NCBI RefSeq assembly: GCF_905404315.1
Contig: NC_066292.1
Coordinates: forward strand, 8,246,001 to 8,310,000
DNA from: Leptidea sinapis
Lineage: Eukaryota > Arthropoda > Insecta > Lepidoptera > Pieridae
DNA length: 64,000 bases
Direction: 5' to 3'
The notes below the pieces were generated by a model, which did not search any database, was not told where the DNA came from, and worked only from the letters and a program-made list of their open reading frames with translations. Positions 1 through 10,090 of this stretch are shown piece after piece. Numbering within the stretch: the stretch's first letter is position 1; every line of letters begins with the position of its first letter. The position numbers were made by a program, and so were the translations under genes.

Positions 1-47
1 AGCAGTCGCCGATCAAACACTTCCATGTCTGGATTTACTGAACCAGG

Positions 48-250
48 AACATACAGAGCTACGAGAGCTTCCTTGTGGGGTGTTTCCGGGACGATACGAC
101 ATGGGTACCTTCAAAAAAAAAAGCGCGTACACCTTCCTTAAAGGCCGGCAACGCTCTTGTGATTCCTCTGGTGTTGCAAGAGAATGTGGGCGGCGGTGAT
201 CACTTAACACCAGGTGACCCGTACGCTCGTTTGTCCTCCTATTCCATAAA
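48..250 (+). mobile_element. LINE-A 3' end, 5'-truncated
   Basis: Last ~200 bp of a non-LTR retrotransposon that recurs about ten times in this window. The stretch from the 'gagcttcc' motif through 'gtttccgggacgata' and 'aaaggccggcaacgctc' to the A-rich end after 'tccataaaaaa' matches the other copies. It encodes the extreme C-terminus of a retroelement protein (motifs VFPGRYDMGTFKK and FLKGRQRSCDSSGV in the better copies), here broken by an A-run. The first 47 bases of the window were not placed. Confidence 0.75.
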
Positions 251-1155
251 AAAAAACTTCACCACCAAATGTCAATTTAAGTCTCTGGCAACTATTTTGT
301 TGCTGCGCAAATATTTTCTGGAGTTATTATTCATTGTACTGGCGCCACACAATTTTCAAAACGATTCCACATTGATTACAATGTGGAATCACACATACTA
401 AAATGTAACCCGCACTCGGAGTGTATTTTCAAATAAAATTATTTATTTTTGTTTAAATAATTTTATTACAAATAGCCAGTTCAGAATCATTTATTGTGGC
501 CCATGTATTATACTTATATTTTGACGTAAAACACTTAACACAGTAAGTAACAGTAAACACACAGTTAGCTTAAAGCTTCCTACTTATAAGCATTACCTAC
601 TTACTACTGCCTAATTTAATCCGATATTCATAAAATTAATCATTAATTAAAGTACTTTGGGTATTTTGTGGCTTCTATCTGTGTTGCGACTGCGGAGGTT
701 TGGTGTAAATCATTTTAAAATTGATGTTTTTAAATCCCGTACAAAAATTTTTTAGTTTGATTTGATTTGATTTATGACATGAGTGATGTACAAAATTAAT
801 AGGAGTACTCTCATTATATAATTAAAATTTATTTAATTGTGTACTGTAGATATAATAGATAATATACTTTACATATAGATTCGACTTAGACCAAGGAATC
901 ATGTAGCAGAGGTGTATTTTTTTTTTCAGAATTGAGTCCTGTATATAAAATTTTAACAGACAAGCTTAAGTTAATATAGTTTAGTAGAAAATCGTCCAAC
1001 TTGGTTCACTTAATTGGAATGAACAACCAGTACTTACTTCGAAGTTGTCCATTTAAAAGGCTCCTCACTGTATACAGTTGCAAGTTTTTCATTGCACAAG
1101 GGAATATAAGGAACCTTACTTCCACTTATAAAACTAGGGGAATTACTTTATCGAC
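251..1155. other. Unassigned AT-rich sequence
   Basis: No coding region was recognised. The only element trace is a short run of GATTT/TTGAT units near 754-775, which resembles the tails of Jockey-like LINE copies elsewhere in the window (compare 22380-22405). Confidence 0.6.
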
Positions 1156-1504
1156 CTTAGATTAATGATTGGTTTCTGCTGCGCTCCAACTAGATAGCGC
1201 AGGAATAGTCGTAAAGTGCGACAACTAATACTACGCCCGTAGGCGTACTCGAGCCAGTCTCGTGTGTTCTCGTGGCGAACAATGTATGACGTGAACTTGT
1301 CAAATGGTCATGTTCTGTCAATCTTTTAATTAATTTCAATGTAAAATAACATGAAGCGTGTGTTACAAAATTTGAAAGATTCCGTTGAGTGTCAAGATGC
1401 CACGCACACAAGCATCTAATAGTAGCTGCAATAAAAAAGCTATTGTTCATAGGTAGTGCGGTATCTAGGGATCGGGTTGGAGCGCAACTAATCCTTAATC
1501 TAAG
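1156..1504. mobile_element. MITE-1 copy 1, TIR element with apparent 8-bp target duplication
   Basis: A non-coding ~349-bp element. Its left end starts CTTAGATTAATGATTGGT and its right end, read in reverse complement, starts CTTAGATTAAGGATTAGT. Both arms then share TGCGCTCCAAC, with an offset of about 5 nt in between. The octamer TTATCGAC lies directly outside both ends (1148-1155 and 1505-1512). Eight-bp duplications are typical of hAT and P-type transposons, but no transposase is present to choose between them. A diverged relative lies at 52145-52565. Confidence 0.7.
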
Positions 1505-2084
1505 TTATCGACCTCTACTTAATACTGACAATGGAGGAGCACTGTCAGTATTCAAGTGGTATGATAACCAATTCTACATTAGTACTAATTAAGTTTTAAA
1601 TATACCATCAATTCGGAATTCAGGTTAAAACTGAAAAGAATAACTCTTGTGAGTATTTTGTTTATTTTTGAACATTGTGTCGTAAAATAAAAATAAATTC
1701 AGATTGAAATATTGTAAAAACGTGAAGATTAGTTTGGATTTAACTATATGTTTAAAAAAACACTTGAATTTGTCTTATGTCATAGTGACGTACCCGATGC
1801 GGTGTTGTAAATAAATACTCAATCTTGGAAGTTATTTAATATATTTAGAATATATTATTTGTGTATAAGGATTTATGCAAATTGTAATATAATAAGCACA
1901 TTTGTGTTGAGACTAATTGTATTTACGAGGTTTTAATGTGATGTATTGTTTGTTTGATTTAAAATGAGTTTTTAATGAAAAATTATTTTAAAGAATCAAG
2001 GATGATAGTAAATTGTTAAGGCCGCCAAAAATAGCGCATAATTGAAACCATTTCTTGACGGTTTCTATTTTTACAAAAATAATT
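1505..2084. other. Unassigned AT-rich sequence
   Basis: Nothing was recognised apart from short A/T runs and scattered stop codons in all frames. Confidence 0.55.
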
Positions 2085-2260
2085 ATATAACTTGTATAGT
2101 TATAATACATTCAATATGTGATGAAAATTAATTTTTCTTTACATTTCTATTTTTTTAGACAATGCCAAAAAAAAATCCCCTAACAACCCCTAACTTTTAC
2201 ATTTGGAGCCATGTTAATCATTCAGTCTAGGTAAAACTTTTACGAAAATTACTTAAACAC
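2085..2260 (+). repeat. Dispersed repeat, pairs with 27130-27335
   Basis: This stretch and the reverse complement of 27130-27335 share 'catttctatttttt', an A-rich block, 'cccctaacttttaca', and 'atcattcagtctag' versus 'atcattcaatctag'. The match is too diverged and too short to assign to a class. Boundaries are approximate. Confidence 0.5.
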
Positions 2261-3114
2261 CAATACTATTTAACATGACATAGTTTTGTAAAGAAAATTG
2301 TATTATGTTTGTAATAAATTAAAATGCTTCTAATTTTGAATTAAAACTATGCGATTCTCTGCGAGAGAGGTAACCTAGCTCCGCTCGATTTCTCAAGGTC
2401 ATTGGCTCGGTCCCCAGCCTTAAGTTGAATCTGATACTGTACAGTTACAACTAACGGAATAGAGACCAAATTAGAGAAGCACTTATAAATGATTATGGCG
2501 ATACATCATTGGTCTCACGGAGCATACCTATTATGAAACAACTTAAAAATATTCTTGTAAGTTGTATCAATAAATTTGATTATATTCTGTTGTTTTAATA
2601 AATAGGTAAAAATTAATAGTTTAAATATCTGAAGCATCGTTTTCTGTTCAATTTTATTATATTAGATATACGATAGACTATTACCTACAGTAGATATAGA
2701 AGTGTAGATAGAAATATTTAGTTGCAGTAGGATATTGAGTTGGTTTAAGCTGTAAATGTATAAATGATAATGTAAATACTAGATAAATATATAATCTTTA
2801 GATGGTAGACTGTGAATGTATTGATTCTAATGTAATTTTCCGCTCAATAAATACAACTTCATGGATTTATTTTTTTGTTTGCTTTGTCGAAACCATTTCC
2901 TTGATATGTACAATACCTATACTTATTAAATGACTCCCAGACGAAGAAGTAGCTTTACGTTTCACGAGCTGGAATCAAACCTGCTACTGTTTGTTCATCA
3001 CCTTCTGGAGATGTCATGTACGACGGCTTTGCAAGTTTCAATCTTTCAACGACTGTTGAATGATTCTAGTATCTTCTAATCCAAGCTACATTGCTACATA
3101 ATAATTGTGAAATA
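2261..3114. other. Unassigned AT-rich sequence
   Basis: No reading frame or repeat match was recognised. Confidence 0.5.
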
Positions 3115-3380
3115 ATATCAGAAATGAGGAGAAACGCAGGAGAACCAAAGTCACCGACATAGCCTCAATGATTGCGAAACTGAACTAGCAGTGGGCAGGA
3201 CACATAGTTCGACGGACAGATAGCCGGTGGGAGTCCTCGAATGGCGACCACGTACCGGAAGACGCAGTGTTGGTAGGCCCCCCACAAGATGGACCGACGG
3301 GTTGGCTGAGGGCAGCCCAGGACCGGTGGTCGTGGAGATCTTTCTATCATAGTCTTCGTCTGATGATGATGATGATGAAA
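3115..3380 (+). mobile_element. RTE-like LINE 3' end with TGATGATGATG tail
   Basis: The translation in one frame reads RRTKVTDIASMIAKLN, then after a stop QWAGHIVRRTDSRW. A second frame holds VLVGPPQDGPTGWLRAAQDRW, SWRSFYHSL. This is the C-terminal region typical of lepidopteran RTE-like endonuclease/reverse transcriptase proteins (intact relatives have QWAGH, GRP and WRSLGEA motifs). It ends in a (TGA)n microsatellite tail at 3361-3376, as RTE elements do. 5'-truncated, with a stop codon and a frameshift, so inactive. Confidence 0.8.
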
Positions 3381-4540
3381 TGTGTTCCAATACCCTACTG
3401 GACGGATTACAAATCTTTATATTCGGCTCAGTTCTTATTTGTATTTGGATGCAAACCAAACTTAACCAACAACAACCCAAACCCAAACTGGATGCGAAGT
3501 GACTGTCATTAATACTAATGTACTGTAGCCACTGTATTAGGTGCAGTTCCCACCAAATAAGAAGTATTGCTCTCATGTCTGGTCTGGTGCACATTCTCAG
3601 TAATGTTATTTTAAACTGACTGCTTGCACCCTAACACAGCTTGTAGATCATATAAATGTGATTGAACATCGCCACAATTTTTCGCGACCCTACAGCAATC
3701 ATTAAGGCGTTGCCGGAACTGGATTCTGAAACAGAGAGCGATTGAAATAGATACCTATCCTTACCTACCGGTCAAAGGTAACTCAAGTATTTATATCAAA
3801 GTTTAGGTTTTATATAAGACGCTTCTGAATCTGGGAATATGTTTTCAACAGTGCCATCGATTCATGGAGTCAGTCAAACGACAGTAACTGTCGGCCAGAA
3901 CCTCAACACTTGCTCTTTTCTTAATGATCAACTAGTTTAAATATTATATTATTTGATTGACATAAAAGCACAAGGAAACAAAAGGCCTTTAATAATGCTT
4001 TTATTACGGATTTCAATACTTCTTATTCTTTTTGCCGTAAAAGTCTAAACTTTTAATAATCTTTGTTTAAACAGGATTAATATAAACTCATGGACATACT
4101 ATACACTCAGAAGTCCTAAGTACACACCCACAAATTAGTGGCTCTCTGTACCAAACTTACATTACGTACAAGAGGCTAGTGGCAAATACCAAACACAGAA
4201 GTGTTTATCAATTCAACCGAGAAAATGTTTTTCCACTGCCTTGAATTCTGTTGTAAAATGTGTAGGAACCGAAGAATAACAATAAGAGTCGTAATCGAGT
4301 TGCGTTCGAAAATGAAACTGATGGTAGGGGTGTAACTGCCGTTGCGTAGATTCGTCGCTTTGTTGTAGGTATGTCTTCTACCACATTTGTACCGATAATT
4401 ACTCCAAAGATCTCTCTCCTTCTGTCTGTGTTCAGCTACGGAATCCCAATACCGCACTGCACGCCTCAAATTGTCATTTGACACTTTCTGAACGTACGGC
4501 GGTCCTCAAGAGGGTTTCCAAGGAACTTGATTCCAAGTAC
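3381..4540. other. Unassigned; one unrecognised open frame on the minus strand
   Basis: The minus strand is open for 102 codons at 4176-4484 (it contains RRAVRYWDSVAEHRQ and KCGRRHTYNKAT). I do not recognise it. It is basic in composition and could be a remnant of a mobile-element protein or a chance frame. The rest shows no recognisable signal. Confidence 0.4.
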
Positions 4541-4745
4541 AACATAGAACACTTAATGCAAATTAAATTCGTAACCAAAATGACAGAGCCTGAGAGTCGA
4601 AAGAGACATACCAATATTGCGTCACTCGAACGGTTAGCTCAGTTGGTAAGAATGCTCATACGGAACCCGAGAATTGAGAGTTCGAGTCCCGCATCGTTTA
4701 GAAATTTTGGTTTCAAATTTAATTTGTGTGTCAAAAAGGAGTTAG
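4541..4745 (+). mobile_element. SINE-T copy, degenerate (tRNA-like head)
   Basis: Contains 'gcgtcactcgaacggttagctcagttggtaag' split as leader plus a tRNA-like A-box region (TAGCTCAGTTGG) and, about 40 nt on, a B-box-like GTTCGAGTCCC, followed by 'gcatcgtttagaaattt'. The same order is seen at 9883-10090, 11400-11535 and 60125-60600. It is a SINE rather than a tRNA gene because the leader and the downstream body repeat with it and the anticodon arm does not pair well. Confidence 0.7.
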
Positions 4746-5640
4746 TAAGTACAATTACATGCTTTCGTCTTAATGTCATTGAATCCCTGCGTAAAGAAGC
4801 TAATTTGTAGGAATTTCTATACTTTTTGTTCCTACTTAAAACAATCTGTATATCTCTAAATCTTATGTACGTTTTGTAGTTATTGATATTTTGCTATGTG
4901 TCTTAAGTTTTAAGTCTAATTGTTGATATTTTATATTTGTACATGAATCTTGTTGGTTTGTCAAATAAAGCAAAAAACAAAAAGGTCATTTCTTGTACTT
5001 TTGATTTAAAAAAACGATAGTAACGTAATATCTTACAAAATGTATGTAATATGGTTGAGTTTTGGCCTACGAACGATCTCTAGTTCAAATAAAATGTTGT
5101 GGCAGCGCGTCAGATACTTGTATTATACGGGGGTGTGTTGGGAAGTGCACAGTTCTTGTCGATGGTTTTCAACTGTGACAGCTGAGTGAGGCTTAGGTTC
5201 GTAGTCAATCTCGTGATCGACAACAACAGAGCACATTTTATTGTTCTAGCATTCCGAAATATTACATTTGTAACTGTTATGATATATACGATAGCTATAA
5301 TATGCTATTACGTGTTTTGTGCACATGAGATTTGAAATATATTTAAGAAAAGAATTTTGGATCGCAACTATTCCAATAGTGCGAGTTTATTTTTCGTAAA
5401 AAGAGGTTGAAAAGGTCTTTAATCCATAGCGTTTAATTAATTTTGAATGTGGACAATGTTAGTAAAATAACAGAGTAGGGATGCCTACTTTCGTATAGTA
5501 TAAAAGTGTTTAATCGCCAAAGAGATCAAACAAGAACATGGTAATATGATGGTAATAATAAACAAACATGAAAAACAATTAATATTTTAATGTAGATCAC
5601 CTATAGATTATACAAAAAAATACTGAGTCAAATATAGTCG
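4746..5640. other. Unassigned AT-rich sequence before the minisatellite
   Basis: No coding or repeat signal was recognised. It ends abruptly at the first 48-bp repeat unit. Confidence 0.5.
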
Positions 5641-7110
5641 CCTAAAGCGCTGTGCTACGCAGGGTCCCGTGTTCGCTAAAAATTAACGCATTAAAAGCGC
5701 TGTGCTGCGCAGCGTCCCGTGTTCGCTAAAGATTGACGCTAAAAGCGCTGTGCTACGCAGGGTCACGTGTTCGCTAATATCGACGCTAAAAGCGCTGTGC
5801 TACGCAGGGTCTCGTGTTCGCTAAAGATTGAAGCTAAAAGCGCTGTGCTGCGCAGGGTCCCGTGTTCGCTAAAGATTGACGCTCAAAGCGCTGTGCTACA
5901 TGGGTTCCTTGTTCGCTAATATTGACGCTAAAAGCGCTGTGCTACGCAGGGTCTCGTGTTCGCTAAAGATTGAAGCTAAAAGCGCTGTGCTACGCAGGGT
6001 CCCGTGTTCGCTAAAGATTGACGCTAAAAGTGCTGTGCTACGCAGGGTCCCGTGTTCGCTAAAGATTGACGCTAAAAGCGCTGTGCTACGCAGGGTCCCT
6101 TGTTCGCTAATATTGACGCTAAAAGCGCTGTGCTACGCAGGGTCCCGTGTTCGCTAAAGATTGACGATAAAAGCGCTGTGCTACACAGGGTCCCTTGTTC
6201 GCTAATATTGACGCTACAAGCGCTGTGCTACGCAGGGTCCCGTGTTCGCTAAAGATTGACGCTAAAAGCGCTGTGCTACGCAGGGTCTCGTGTTCGCTTA
6301 AGATTGACGCTAAAAGCGCTGTGCTGCGCAGGGTCTCTTGTTCGCTAAAGATTGAGGTTATAAGCGCTGTGCTAGGCAGGGTCCCGTGTTCGCTAATATT
6401 GACGCTACAAGCGCTGTGCTACGCAGGGTCCCATGTTCGCTAAAGATTGACGCTAAAACGCTGTGCTACGCAGGGTCCCGTGTTCGCTAAAGATTGACGC
6501 TACAAGCGCTGTGCTACGCAGGGTCCCGTGTTCGCAAAAGATTGAGGTTAAAAGCGCTGTGCTATGCAGGGTCCGAAGTTTCCTAAAGATTGACGCTAAA
6601 AGCGCTGTACTACGCAGGGTCCCGTGTTCGCTAAAGATTGACGCTAAAAGCGCTGTGCTACATGGGTCTCTTGTTCGCTAAAGATTGAGGTTAAAAACGC
6701 TGTTCTATGCAGGGTCCCGTGTTCGCTAAAAATTAACGCACTAAAAGCGCTGTGCTGCGCAGGGTCACTTGTTCCCTAAAGATTGAGGTTAATAGCGCTG
6801 TTCTGCGTAGAGTCCCGTGTTAGCTTAAGATTGACACCTAAAGTGCTGTGCTACGCAGGGTCTCGTGTTCGATAAAGATTGACGCTAAAAGTGCAGTGCT
6901 ACGCAAGGTCTCGTGTTCGCTTAAGATTGACGCCAAAAGTGCTGTGCTAAGTAGGATCCCAGGTTCGCTAAAAATTGACGCCTAAAGTACTGTATAACGC
7001 AGGGTCCCGTGTTCGCTAAGATTATCGCTAATAGTGCTGTGCTACTCAGGGTCTCATGTATGATAAAGATTGACGCTAAGCTAGCTAAGCTTAGTCCTGT
7101 GTTACGCAAG
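5641..7110 (+). repeat. 48-bp minisatellite, about 31 tandem units
   Basis: Units are 46-50 bp, most often 48, built around AGCGCTGTGCTACGCAGGGT and GTTCGCTAAAGATTGACGC. Unit variants repeat in order: an AATAT-type unit, a GAAGC-type unit and a GACGC-type unit occur as a trimer at 5740-5880 and again at 5884-6025. A variant pair (AAAATTAACGCA followed by a TGCTGCGCAG unit) occurs at both 5670-5740 and 6730-6770. Units decay towards the right end (6840-7110). This pattern fits growth by unequal exchange. Because 48 is a multiple of three, 16-residue repeats such as KIDAKSAVLRRVPCSL stay open over a few hundred bases, but indels break the frame repeatedly, so I do not regard it as coding. Confidence 0.95.
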
Positions 7111-7176
7111 ACTAAGAAAATTATAAATTCATCCAACACAGCACAAAGTTAAATAAAAATAAATTTTTAAAAATGA

Positions 7177-8340
7177 TACCTCTACCTTGAGTACTTAGTT
7201 TCTAATATTAATAAGAATCTGATTGTAGATTCCATTTACACGGATTTAAGCAGAGCTTTTGATGTAGTTAATATTCAGCTCTTGATTAGAAAATTAGAGA
7301 GATATGGTATTACTGGAAGTTTGTTAAAATGGTTTGAATCATTCTTATCGAATCGCATTCAACGTGTGAAAATTAAAAACTTTTTATCAACGATTATTCA
7401 TGTCATCTCAGGTGTAGCGCAAGGTACCCATCTAGGTCCATTGTTGTTTTTGGTTTTTATAAATGACATTAATGTTTGCATTAAGTATAGTGAATTCTTG
7501 TTATTTGCGGATGATATGAAAATATTTAAAGCAATCGCTAGTGACCATGACCGAATACTCTTACAACTTGATATTGATTCTTTTCAATCTTGGTGCATCC
7601 TTAATGGGCTTTCATTCAATATCAAGAAATGTCTTTGTATTTCATTCGGAAGGAAACAAGACTCTTCCAGTCACTATTCAATACATAACATTGCTTTACC
7701 GAATGTTATTACAACTAAAGACTTAGGGGTAATTTTTGACAGCAAACTTTCATTTAATGATCACATAGTCTATATAAAAATCATCACTACAAAAAGAATA
7801 AACTTTATTAAAAGATTCACCAAAAAATTTAATAATATTGCTAGTTTTAGAGTGCTTTATTATTCATTTATATATCCCAACTTAATGTATGGTTCAGTAA
7901 TTTGGAATCCTTACTTAAAATATCAGGTTAATACGCTCGAAAGGCTGAATCATGTTTACTTGAGATATGTGGCTTATCGAATTGGATCTCCTATGTCGTA
8001 CTCTATTCACGATTATGGTTTTATGCACCGAGTCATGAATATACCCACTCTTTATTCGGCCCGGCTGAGATGTGATTATATTTTTACATTTAAAATTTTA
8101 TCAAGTAATATTGACTGTAGTCAACTTTTAGCTTTATTAAATTTTTCTGTTCCTAGTAGAATCTTGAGAAAGAATGACACTTACTTTTCTACTCAATTGT
8201 TGAAAACAGGTGTGTATCATCACTCTCCTATTTTTAGGCTCAGCGAAGCTACTAACAACCAGATAAACTGGATTGATTTATATAATACTAGTTTACTATC
8301 TGTGGCAAGACACACTAAAACCATGTTTATTTATAATTAG
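7177..8340 (+). pseudogene. Jockey-like LINE reverse transcriptase, 5'-truncated
   Basis: Open for 388 codons from just after a stop at 7174. The homology begins inside the reverse transcriptase palm, so the endonuclease and the first RT motifs are missing. Visible motifs are YTDLSRAFDVVN (motif A, catalytic Asp near 7243), GVAQGTHLGPLLF (motif B; the usual PQGS reads AQGT, 7411-7446) and FADD (motif C, 7504-7515). The thumb and C-terminal part follow (DLGVIFDSKLSFNDH, SVIWNPYL) to a natural stop. The domain order is that of Jockey/CR1-type elements. No in-frame stop is seen, so the copy is relatively young, but truncation removes activity. The 5' junction lies within 70 bp of the minisatellite. 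Confidence 0.85.
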
Positions 8341-8462
8341 AAATTAAGATGTGTTGATTAGTTAGTTAAATATTATTATTTGTTAGTTAAGTAAATATTG
8401 TATCAGTTTCATAGTTTTAATATTGTAAAAAGGGTTCGCCCGTACATAATAAATAAATAAAT
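8341..8462 (+). mobile_element. 3' UTR and AATAAATAAATAAATG tail of the preceding LINE
   Basis: Short 3' UTR after the stop, ending in a 4-bp repeat tail (near 8446-8462), which marks the 3' end of the inserted LINE copy begun at 7177. Confidence 0.7.
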
Positions 8463-8559
8463 GATAATCCATTTTTCGCTTAATGTTCTTGTCTTCCTGT
8501 ACATTTATAGTTTCAATGAAATATTAATGAACCAGTACAATATTGTATAAATAAAAAAA

Positions 8560-8700
8560 AATTGAAGATTTCCCTGCGCCGTTTTTTCTCTCTCAGCGCA
8601 CCATTTTTGTGTAGCGGTAAAAGCATTACGCTTTAACTGATCACTGATATCAATAGGAATTCCAAAGGAGAGAATACTTTGAGAAAATTAATGACTATAA
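8560..8700 (+). mobile_element. Jockey-like 3' UTR fragment, degenerate
   Basis: Shares 'ctctctcagcgc' and 'ccatttttgtgtagcggtaa', and later 'attccaaagga' and 'gagaaaat', with the 3' UTR at 9700-9880 and at 36445-36590. No coding part is attached. Confidence 0.6.
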
Positions 8701-8987
8701 ATTATTGTGAAGTGACATTAATTGTAAGATGTATTGGAGTCGATAGCATTATCTGTTCGACATGACGTGCAGTGGACATTCGAAGACATAGAGAGGTTCT
8801 CGCAGTGACATTCGGTGTGTAATTGAGAAGTGACAGAATAATGGAATATTCTGGCATCGGTACTACTGTACCATACCAGTATAATAAATACTAAAACAAA
8901 CAACTGTGGTATTTCAGTGTTTGTTGAGATCATTAGTACTTTTAAACTTTTTCCGTGTATTTATTATTAACATGAAGTATATATAAA
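8701..8987. other. Unassigned
   Basis: No signal was recognised between the UTR fragment and the split SINE-T. Confidence 0.45.
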
Positions 8988-9015
8988 TTAGATTTTCCTA
9001 ATATGCAAAATATTG

Positions 9016-9651
9016 AGATTGGAACTTGTGGACACTACGGTCTTCTTGGGTATCACGTTAGATAAAAAGCTTCAGTGGGGTCCAGATATTACCCATCTAG
9101 CAGATAGACTCAGCTCTGCGGCATATGCAGTTAGAAAAATAAGAGAGTACACGAATGTTGCGACCGCTAGATTAGTGTACTTTAGTTATTTTCACAGCAT
9201 CATGACGTACGGTATATTACTATGGGGTCATGCTGCTGACATTGATATAGTGTTTGCACTGCAAAAGAGAGCTGTTCGTGCTATATATCAGCTTGGTTAT
9301 AGACAGTCTCTCAAAGAAAAATTTAAAGAAATAAATATTATGACTGTTCATTGTCAGTACATTTATGAAAATTTAATATATGTTCACAAAAATAGTCACC
9401 TTTTTGCTCTTAATAGTGATTTTCATTATTATAACACTAGAAATAAGGGATTGCTTGTAACTAATTCTAGTAGGCTTCATAAGATACATAATAGCTTTAA
9501 GGGTAAATGTATACACTTCTACAATAAAGTCCCAGCCACTGTTCAGGCATTATCTATAAATAAATTTAAATGTTTTATAAAAAAATGGCTCTGTCGTAAA
9601 TCCTATTACTCCACTGCTGAATATCTAAATGATTGGACAGCCTGGGACTAG
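9016..9651 (+). pseudogene. Jockey-like LINE ORF2 C-terminus, 5'-truncated
   Basis: About 210 codons without a stop, starting downstream of the catalytic RT motifs: VDTTVFLGITLDKKLQWGP (thumb region), then YGILLWGHAADIDIVF, LQKRAVRAIY, and the C-terminal SYYSTAEYLNDWTAWD before a TAG stop. The minus-strand element at 14345-16240 carries the same domain (VDTTVFLGITLDTKLQWGP), so the two are related. The endonuclease and palm are absent, so the copy is dead on arrival despite the clean frame. Confidence 0.85.
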
Positions 9652-9882
9652 ATTGTGATTATTTTATAGCGATAGAAATGACTGTAAAATATTGTATATT
9701 TTTATTGAAAAGAGCGCAAAAAAAAGAATGATGGGAGAGTTTTTTGCGCCCCTTCTTCTCTCTCAGAGCGCCATTTGTTTCCGAAGCGGTAGTAGTATCT
9801 AGTAGTATAAGAAATGACATCAAAAATAATTCTAAAGGAATCAATATTGATAAAATAAATGCCTTTTATGCCTTTTATTATA
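9652..9882 (+). mobile_element. 3' UTR of the Jockey-like LINE
   Basis: Contains 'agcgcaaaaaaaagaatg', 'ctctctcagagcgccatttg', 'ccgaagcggtag' and ends 'atgccttttatgccttt'. The same UTR recurs at 36445-36590, on the minus strand at 53665-53900, and as a trace at 60815-60860. Confidence 0.8.
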
Positions 9883-10090
9883 GTTGAGCAGGTTATTAAC
9901 TGTAATGGAGCCACAACCAGAAAGTTGAACAAGACATATACAAGATTTATGAACGATACGTCACTCTAACGGTTGGCTCTGTGGAAGAGCACTCGCGCGG
10001 GACACATGAGGTCGCGGGTTCGAGTGCCGTATCATTCATAAATTTAATTTGTGTAAATATAAACCAACTAAATAATATAATAATTTAAAG

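Larger units (their letters stand above)
8988..10090 (+). mobile_element. SINE-T copy split by a LINE insertion
   Basis: The left piece is 8988-9015 ('cctaatatgcaaaatattgag') and the right piece is 9883-10090 (from 'gttgagcaggttattaact'). In the minus-strand copy near 60420-60380 the same two strings are directly adjacent. The right piece continues through 'gaacgatacgtcactc', an A-box-like GTTGGCTCTGTGG and a B-box-like GGTTCGAGTGCC. The LINE at 9016-9882 therefore sits inside a pre-existing SINE. Confidence 0.65.

Noticed and set aside
5876..6681. Open frames with 16-residue repeats (SAVLRRVPCSL type) as a repeat protein gene
   Set aside because: They follow from a 48-bp unit length; frames are cut by indels every few hundred bases and have no start or splice support.
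5641..7110. CRISPR-like reading of the 48-bp array
   Set aside because: The units are contiguous with no unique spacers, and the surrounding DNA is eukaryotic TE sequence.
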